Shown: one piece after another, positions 57,533 through 64,000 of the stretch
How the letters are laid out: each line of letters starts with the position of its first letter
How positions within the stretch are numbered: the first letter of the stretch is position 1
DNA from: Mantis religiosa
Lineage: Eukaryota; Arthropoda; Insecta; Mantodea; Mantidae
Reading direction: 5' to 3'
DNA length: 64,000 nt
NCBI GenBank assembly: GCA_030765055.1
Contig: CM060954.1
Location: forward strand, 111,535,772 to 111,599,771
Made by a program: the position numbers and the translations under genes
Notes under the pieces: generated by a model
The model's input: only the letters and a program-made list of their open reading frames with translations
Databases searched by the model: none
What the model was told of the DNA's origin: nothing

Positions 57533-57745
57533 AGGCCGCACCTTAGCTGAGTGGTTAGACCGCTTGGTTCTCACCAAGGCGGCCCGGGTTCGATACCAGG
57601 CTACCGCAAAGAGAGACGCTGGGGCGGGTTTTCACCGGCTTCCCCCGCCATTTCATTCCACCGGTGCTCCATATCATGTATCAACAGTGTCACCGCCTGT
57701 GGTGCAGTAGGTACGTAATAAAAGCGGCCGTTAAATACTGCACAT
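57533..57745 (+). mobile_element. tRNA-derived SINE, family A (short form)
   Basis: + orientation: GCACCTTAGCTGAGTGG, GGCCCGGGTTCGATACC, and the end TAATAAAAGCGGCCGTTAA. More diverged than the 16.7- and 52.1-kb copies. Confidence 0.75.
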
Positions 57746-57943
57746 TTCATTGTTATTGAGTGGTTAGTTTTCTGGCTTGTCAAATTAGGGGGCCAGGGTT
57801 CGAATCGAGGCAAGATGGTGGAGTATATCTCTACCCCCATAGAGTTTGGAATAAGAGTATATTTTATATTAGAATGGACAAAAGCAAACGTTAAACAACC
57901 TACAGCCAATAAGTTGATTCTGAAGTTAAAGACTTCATTTTTT

Positions 57944-58085
57944 TAATTTACGTCCTGCAACGTTAAGTCATATCGGACGATGAATGAAATGGGTGAAATG
58001 ATGCTCAAATGAGTCCAGGTCCATGGTAATTAGAGCTACCCGACATTCGTCTTTCAGCATAAGGGAAACCCCCGGAAAAAGACCT
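57944..58085 (-). mobile_element. tRNA-derived SINE, family C, 5'-truncated
   Basis: Body and tail of family C (TACGTCCTGCAACGTTAAGT) without the tRNA-like head. Confidence 0.7.
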
Positions 58086-58089
58086 CAAT

Positions 58090-59530
58090 GTAACCATAAA
58101 ACTTAAGAAGGTTATACAAATGAAACAACAGAAAAAGAAACTAAACACATATATATATATATATATATATTTTTTTTTTTTTTAGTATAATGCATAAAAC
58201 ATTATACATGCTCTCTCTGTCTGTCTGTCTGTTTCTGACACTTTCTAATAGCGTTTCAGGCTATCTGAAAAATTCAGATTTGATCGAATTTCCTGCAAAT
58301 CAGTCCCTATATGCTAGACTCTATGACAAGGTTCGGGGAGGGAGACAGCACTTTGACTTGTAGATCTTTTGTGCCTATGAGCCTGAAGGGGCGCACCTCG
58401 AGAAGGAGGGGTGAGGTGGCAAGATACTAAGGGTGGTCAGATCTGAGGAGACACGACAACAGAGCCGGGATCCCTAACATACAGATGAAAACTCCCCGGT
58501 GGCGGATAGTGTAACTAGTTCCACTCTCCCCCTGCGGGGTGTGGGACTCGGAGATCTCCCCCGATTCGGGGGATGAGAGTTTACAGAGAACGAGTTCCCT
58601 GCCATACACCTCAAAACTCCCACTGACACTTAGCACCTTGAAAGAGCAAACCAGGATGAAAGTTGAAATGAAATGAGACGAAGGTCAGGAAATTCGAGGT
58701 ATGTAATTATACTTCCTAGAGTTTGCCTAGCGACAGGAGCAACCCAGAGAAACTCCATGGGTGAGGAAGTTTGGCCATAGTTCAGGAATACACGACCACA
58801 CACGACCCATCCTGCTCGTTCCCATTTGCTAACTCAAGGTTAGATTTCGCTCTGGAAAAGGTTATAACTGTTGTTTACTTAAAAGGTTAAATGCATCCTT
58901 GTAAATGTTTCCTCAGACACCAAAGAAGAGACGCTGAGCATTAAAATTATGTTAACCGAATTAAGATTTGTATTTTTCTCCCAAGAATGGACTGCAACTT
59001 TTAATTATCTTCTTTTGTTTACCCGTTTTTTTTTTCTCCAGATATCTTAATATCATCATGTCATTCAAGGTTTGAACCTAAGATTCGTTTTGTCCCCATC
59101 AATCAATATCTTTTCACCTCTTCCTATGTTTCTTTTACCAACTGGAACGTAGTCGGTCGCTATTCTAGGTAATCTGTGCTTGTTCATCCACTTTATATGT
59201 CGTCTCCAGTTTTCTTTTGCTTAATCCTTTCTTTTAAGTTAAGTATGTTCAATTCTTCTCTTATTTCTTCATTTGTTTTATGATCCAACAGAGAGTATCC
59301 AGTCACTTATCTTTAAAATCTCATTTCTGCTTATTTAATTTTTTTTCTATGTTCTGTCTAATGCCCATGTTTTCTTTGAATACAGTAACTTCTAAGGGTT
59401 CATCCCAGCATAAATGCTGCCACCTATTGTATAGTTTTCTCGTTTATTACAATCTTATCTCTAACATATTCCTTTCCATTAAATGCTAAAACTCTTCTTT
59501 TATTTACAGATATCTAACTGTTAATTCGAA
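58090..59530. other. Intergenic sequence, nothing firmly recognised
   Basis: TA and T runs at 58150-58183 and a CTGT run near 58210. A GC-balanced block at 58320-58830 with a small inverted repeat (CTCCCCGG region near 58490-58560) is probably repeat-derived but unassigned. Confidence 0.3.
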
Positions 59531-59539
59531 TTTGGTAAC

Positions 59540-59810
59540 GTAACCGATGGCGTAACCGCCCAAAGTAGGCCTGAGCCTACCAACCCGACTGTTGGCCTCA
59601 CGCACACTTACGCACGGCATAGGTGGGCGATCATCCAACCGATACGGGGAGGAGATGTGGTCAGCATCTCGGCATCCCCCAGCCGAAACGTAGGTTTTCG
59701 TGACCAGGGCCGCTTACCTATCGTAAGCTCCTTACTTTTCTCACGATGCTGAGTGGGCAACGGTCCTATTTCTGGGACTTAAAATCCGCACCAATTCGAA
59801 TTAGGCATTA
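59540..59810 (-). repeat. Unclassified GC-rich interspersed element
   Basis: A sharply bounded block (GATGGCGTAACCGCCC to GACTTAAAATCCGC) in AT-rich surroundings, about 260 bp. Looks like a SINE or short repeat; no Pol III box was clear. Strand is arbitrary. Confidence 0.3.
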
Positions 59811-60358
59811 GGTGAAAAACACTGCAACTAGAACAAAACTTCTCTAAAACGCAACGCGATCGTTCCGGCATTTATTTTTTGTTTACACAGGTTTCCGTGT
59901 TACAGAGGGTTGTGTTTGGATACAAGAAATTTCAGAAGCTATAGTCGCACAAGTTTACAGTGAAGGAATAATATAAAATGAAGTGTAAGTAATAATAGAA
60001 TGATATGTATTCTGTGCTATATGTTCATCTCACATGCAATAATTGCAGTTTCTGTGTCTGCTTTCAATAATCCCTTTCTAATCTGCAACTGTCTGCATAT
60101 CAATATAATTTGCTTCACTACACCTATACAGTATTCAAAACAATGTTGTAGAAATGTTTGGAATTTTCGAGCCATTCATTGGAAGCTATGAAATGGTCTT
60201 TCCCTAATATTTTTGCTGTCTCTAAAGTTTGAGTCTGAAGCAATGTTCCAGAAATGGGAATTACTTTAGCGCGCACGAAATAACAAACCACACGTAAACA
60301 GCGCGATTTAGCTCCTCATAATATCACGAGGAATTGTTTTGCCGCTCGTAAGCGAACG

Positions 60359-60359
<1 letters not shown>

Positions 60360-60446
<87 letters not shown>

Positions 60447-60485
60447 AGCGGGGACTGAAAGAGACAGATAGCGCCCAAGCCACGT

Positions 60486-60551
<66 letters not shown>
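60360..60551 (+). repeat. (GA)n microsatellite with a short interruption
   Basis: GA units at 60360-60446 and 60488-60551 around a 40-bp unique segment. Poly-Ser/Leu frames are artefacts. Confidence 0.95.
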
Positions 60552-60552
<1 letters not shown>

Positions 60553-60589
60553 AACAGAGGTAGAAAGAGACAGAGACAATAAGGTGTTC

Positions 60590-60713
60590 TCGCTACATCA
60601 CGAAAGATCGTGCTAGTTCGGTAGCTTTCATGTGGCTTCGTAAGCTTTCGAGGAACTTAGAGAAACAGCTGTTCGTGTATAAATAAGAGTTCGGCAGGGA
60701 GTCGAGGGACGTG
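60590..60713 (+). mobile_element. LTR-like promoter half, split by LINE
   Basis: TATAAATA at 60678-60685. The matching downstream half resumes at 62548 with an initiator TCAGT (62559-62563), AATAAA (62643-62648) and the ACGAACCCGC segment shared with 8085-8510. Confidence 0.4.
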
Positions 60714-62040
60714 GCCTATGATCCGAAATCCAAAGCAGATGTGTTTGCAGTTTACCTTGAGCGTACTATGTGCCCAAGAGAAGACCCTCAGGATATCTTT
60801 TTGGAACGTGTCCAAAGGGAGGTACGTCGATTCTTTTGCCGACCTCCTGAGGATGTGGACCGACTTTCCATTGTCCGTCCAAGTGAAGTCCAAGGCGCTC
60901 TCCAGCGTCTCAATCCTAAAAAGGCGGCGGGTCCTGATGGGCTTACCCCCCTCATGCTCCGCCATATTCCTTTCAACGCCGTGTTGTTTCTCACAAAAGC
61001 CTTCAATATGTGTCTAACTCTCGGTCACTTTCCGCGAGAGTGGAGAGAGGCCAGAGTGATCTGCATATTAAAGTCTGGGAAGGACCTGGTACACCCTTTA
61101 AACTACCGTTCCATAAGTCTGCTTTCTACCCTCTCGAAACTTCTCGAGAGGATAATACTCACCCGCTTGTCCCCAGTTTTGGGCGACATTCAAGCCATAC
61201 CTGCACATCAATTTGAATTCCATCCTGGGCACTTAACAGTCCACAGCTGCAATGAGTTGTGGAGACGGCTGCCCTGGATTTTCACGGCGACGGTGTCTTT
61301 GGATGTCGAGAAGGCTTTCTCTACCACCTGGCACACTGGACTCCTTCACAAACTTATTCATCTGGGCCTACCAATTCAATTAATCAACATATTACGCCGC
61401 TTTCTTAAGCACCACACTTTCAAAGTCACAGTCGCGGGGAAAACCTTGTGAGAGGCAGAGTCCCCGAAGGCTCTGTATTATCTCCCACACTGTTCAGTGT
61501 ATACATGGCAAACTTTCCAACCGAGCCGCGCGTCAAAATGGCACAATATGCTGACGACGTGCTGCTATTCTGCAAAGACAGGCACATTCTCAGAGCCTTC
61601 AACCCAATACAAAGACACCTCCGTCTCACACAAGAGTGGTGTTGGCGTTGGCGAATGTCCATTATCCCGGACAAAAGCCATGCCATACTATTCACTAAGC
61701 GCCACACCCTCGCAGACTGTCCAAATTTCAGTTTCAGAGGTCGAATGAGTACCCTCTATCAAATACCTGGGAGTTGAGTTAGACAGAGGTTTGACTTTTC
61801 GCCGACACATCAGGGAACTCTCGGCGAGGGTTCAGGGAGCTATTGCTTCCTTGTACCCTATGCTGGGTTCTCGACCGACGCCAGTCCGCGTGAAGCTATA
61901 TCTCTTTCGAGCATTCATAGTCCCGTTGATGCTATATGCCTGCGAGGTCTGGGGCATGGCCGCAGATTCCTGGCTGGCATATCTTCAACGCGCTCAGAAT
62001 AGAGGACTTAGGCCCATCTATTCAGTAGGCTGATTCTTCC
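60711..62040 (+). pseudogene. Reverse transcriptase remnant of Jockey-type LINE
   Basis: Three consecutive frames, 60711-61451, 61448-61777 and 61791-62033, together cover the fingers, palm and thumb of a LINE reverse transcriptase. The catalytic SLDVEKAF and YADD motifs are intact; two frameshifts and a stop near 62031 disable it. Weak similarity continues to about 62235 (RRRATKFYANLPSHRRAL). Confidence 0.85.
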
Positions 62041-62535
62041 CAGTAAAGTTCCTTCATGAAGCCTCATCACTTCCATACGTGGAGGATGAAATTAGGCGCC
62101 GGGCTACAAAATTTTACGCAAATTTACCATCGCACAGAAGGGCCCTGGTTAGATCTCTTGGTGATTATGATCCAACCAGACGTCGTCGCCGACTATTCCG
62201 GGTCCCCCACATGGCTTGCGGGCATCTGAGGTAACCACGGAGCTAATCCAGCAGTAGCAAAAGCTGAGCTCCCATAATCTTACCAACAGTTGTTTGGCCT
62301 CAAAATTATCCATAATAAATCAAATTAAACCTACTACATCGCCAGGGCGCAACAGGAAAGCATCCTGTCCTCCTTAGAGGAATAAATTTCTACCTCAAAT
62401 CTAACCATCACCATAATACAAATAAACCCATATTCAAATAATCCAAGAAAAAGAAAATCCTACATGCCGTTAAACCCAGTCCTGTGTGGGCACGCAGCAA
62501 CAATCTTCGGGCTAGTACCATGCCGTGCCGTGCCA
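60714..62535 (+). mobile_element. Jockey-type LINE, 5'-truncated, 12-bp TSD
   Basis: Perfect duplication TCGAGGGACGTG at 60702-60713 and 62536-62547. The insert starts inside the reverse transcriptase: NPKKAAGPDGLTPLMLRHIP, YRSISLLSTLSKLLERII, SLDVEKAF (first catalytic Asp), a frameshift near 61450, PEGSVLSPTLFSVYMAN, AQYADDVLLF (catalytic YADD), a second shift near 61745, then IKYLGVELDRGLTFRRHIRE and the Jockey-type C-terminal region. It ends in a GCCGT-rich tail (ATGCCGTGCCGTGCCA). The endonuclease is missing and the frame is broken, so it is dead. Confidence 0.88.
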
Positions 62536-62547
62536 TCGAGGGACGTG

Positions 62548-62715
62548 CAGAGAAGCAGTCAGTGAGTTGCAATCATGCAGTGTGAACGTGTGGCAGACGT
62601 CATTCTGCTGATATCAGAGTTGTACAAGTGTCTTTCTACGGAAATAAAGAGCATTTTAAATTTCTGCAACTAGACTTTTAATTCTACGAACCCGCAAAGC
62701 CACAATATTCGAGAT
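62548..62715 (+). mobile_element. LTR-like segment, downstream half
   Basis: Continues the split LTR-like sequence. TTTCTACGGAAATAAAGAGC and CTACGAACCCGCAAAGCC match 8375-8465; AATAAA at 62643-62648. Confidence 0.4.
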
Positions 62716-64000
62716 ATTCTGATGCGTTTGCCATGTCTTTAAACACTCGTCTTTAATTTTTATTCTGTCAAAATCTCATAAATGTAACGTTTCCCCAATT
62801 TAAACAACGCAGTTAATTCTTTATCTAGTGGATTGTTCTTTCCATGTTCTTCAATGACCTTATTGTTTTCCTCCAGTGATATTATGTTTATAACTCATTT
62901 TACAGAATTTGTGCGCACAAACTACGTTTTTAAAAATCACCAAAGTTTACAGTTTTCTTCACTTGATCTCTTGTAAGAACGACACTGAGATTGAATACAC
63001 TGCGAAACAGTTGTATCTTTACCATGTGTGTTGGAATAGAGTTCAGAGAGCCAATGGTTTGTTTTCTCTTTTCCTCGAAGGAATACAGTTTGTGACTTTA
63101 TGCTTCATAGAACTTCGGTGCAAGCACAATTGCCCCCAAATAATTCTACTTTTTAAAATACATACGTTGTAACCGATTACACATGTAGTAATCCGTTTTA
63201 ACCAAGTTTTTTTACGCAAACGTTTCCCCGAAAATACTTCCATTTCCGCTTTAGGCAGTTTTCCGTCTTAGAGTATAATTTTACATGGGAAATTAGCTCC
63301 GTTCCGAATTTTATTTTCGGTTTTCCCAGGTTTCAGGCACATAGGGTCCGTTTTAGGCCGGTTTTACTGTATTAAGAAAATGACTTAGCTGGTATAATTT
63401 TCGTATCGTATGTTTCCCAAATGTGACTGTTAGTGGGATAACTTCTTCGCGTATAGTTTTATTTGTTATTTTACTCCATATCTATAAGTATACATTTTTA
63501 ATTGCCCCGTAGCTGATAGCTAACTCATGCATTTTGGAAAACTTTGATGTCGATACATGAATCATCCGCCACTGCTTGCATACGTGTGACTGATGTGGAT
63601 CGATTGCACTCACTCCCCCACCAGTTGTTAGAAGTCGCCAGTACAGCATAACCTCAGACGGCGAAGGGCAGGCTCCCAGGACACAGAACAAGGGTAAGGT
63701 AATATCTGTAATTGCTTGTAATCATTAATATGTCACATTTCTGTCAAGGACATGTTGAAGTGAAATCAATAATGGTCCTCCACATGCAGATACAGTGTTA
63801 TTCTCATTTACCGGTTTTTACAGTTGACTGTCATACACGTTATGCCATAGTAACAGGGTAGACAGTCCACAACATTTGAATACATCAAGCGTATCTTAAA
63901 AGGTTATGTATAGCATAACTTACAGGAACATTCTAAAATAAACGGAAGCATTAATGTCAAAGTCAACCACTCAACTTGTGTATTACAGGTTAGGCCTCAT
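62716..64000. other. Intergenic AT-rich sequence, nothing recognised
   Basis: No coding, SINE head or transposon terminus was recognised in this last stretch. Confidence 0.4.

Noticed and set aside
60316..60579. Open frames rich in Ser-Leu repeats
   Set aside because: Translation of a (GA)n microsatellite.

Overview
The window is AT-rich nuclear DNA from an animal. I read it as a hemimetabolous insect with a large, repeat-loaded genome, most likely a cockroach, termite or other polyneopteran. The evidence is one spliced gene with long introns, several tRNA-headed SINE families, Tc1/mariner, hAT and TTAA-flanked DNA transposons, Jockey-type LINE and many Penelope-like element (PLE) pieces, and long microsatellites. 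The species cannot be named from the sequence alone. Nothing bacterial is present.

The one clear host gene is on the + strand from 5968 to 27987. Seven spliced exons with consistent phase encode the C-terminal 387 residues of a RASSF7/RASSF8-family scaffold: a proline-rich stretch, a long coiled coil and the C-terminal tail. The exons carrying the N-terminal Ras-association domain are not seen and probably lie upstream of base 1. A possible 18-nt microexon or recursive splice site lies in the last intron (26154-26171). A second, tentative gene is a two-exon small reading frame on the - strand at 2806-3141.

Almost everything else is mobile DNA, much of it datable by nesting. Inside or just upstream of the gene: PLE pieces (2310-2528, 4019-5658, about 9449-10320, 13436-13673, about 15362-16060, 23334-23571, 24309-24566, 25743-25923, 27325-27419), a TTAA-flanked DNA transposon (11035-13385), a mariner (23707-25245), several SINEs, and an LTR-like promoter segment (about 8085-8510). 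Downstream of the gene: a Tc1-like element (29755-31147) with a PLE copy inserted at its edge (31152-31610), a second mariner (about 32675-33985), tiny PLE tails near 35 kb, a quiet AT-rich stretch (37.3-42.1 kb), a second PLE subfamily (about 42100-43020), a hAT element (45534-46945), a SINE- and microsatellite-rich segment (47.6-58.1 kb) and a 5'-truncated Jockey LINE (60714-62535).

The most interesting system is the PLE group. Its GIY-YIG reading frame runs into a hammerhead-ribozyme motif at the 3' end. Short copies occur repeatedly as near-perfect palindromes in which two ribozymes point away from each other, flanked by 13-14 bp target-site duplications. The best ribozyme (2414-2490) has an intact catalytic core, a 9-bp outer stem I, a 6-bp stem II and a minimal, self-complementary stem III. 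Other copies use different self-complementary stem III sequences, as expected if these ribozymes work as dimers. Hammerheads in PLEs are established knowledge; the compact palindromic insertion form and its recurrence here are what deserve checking.
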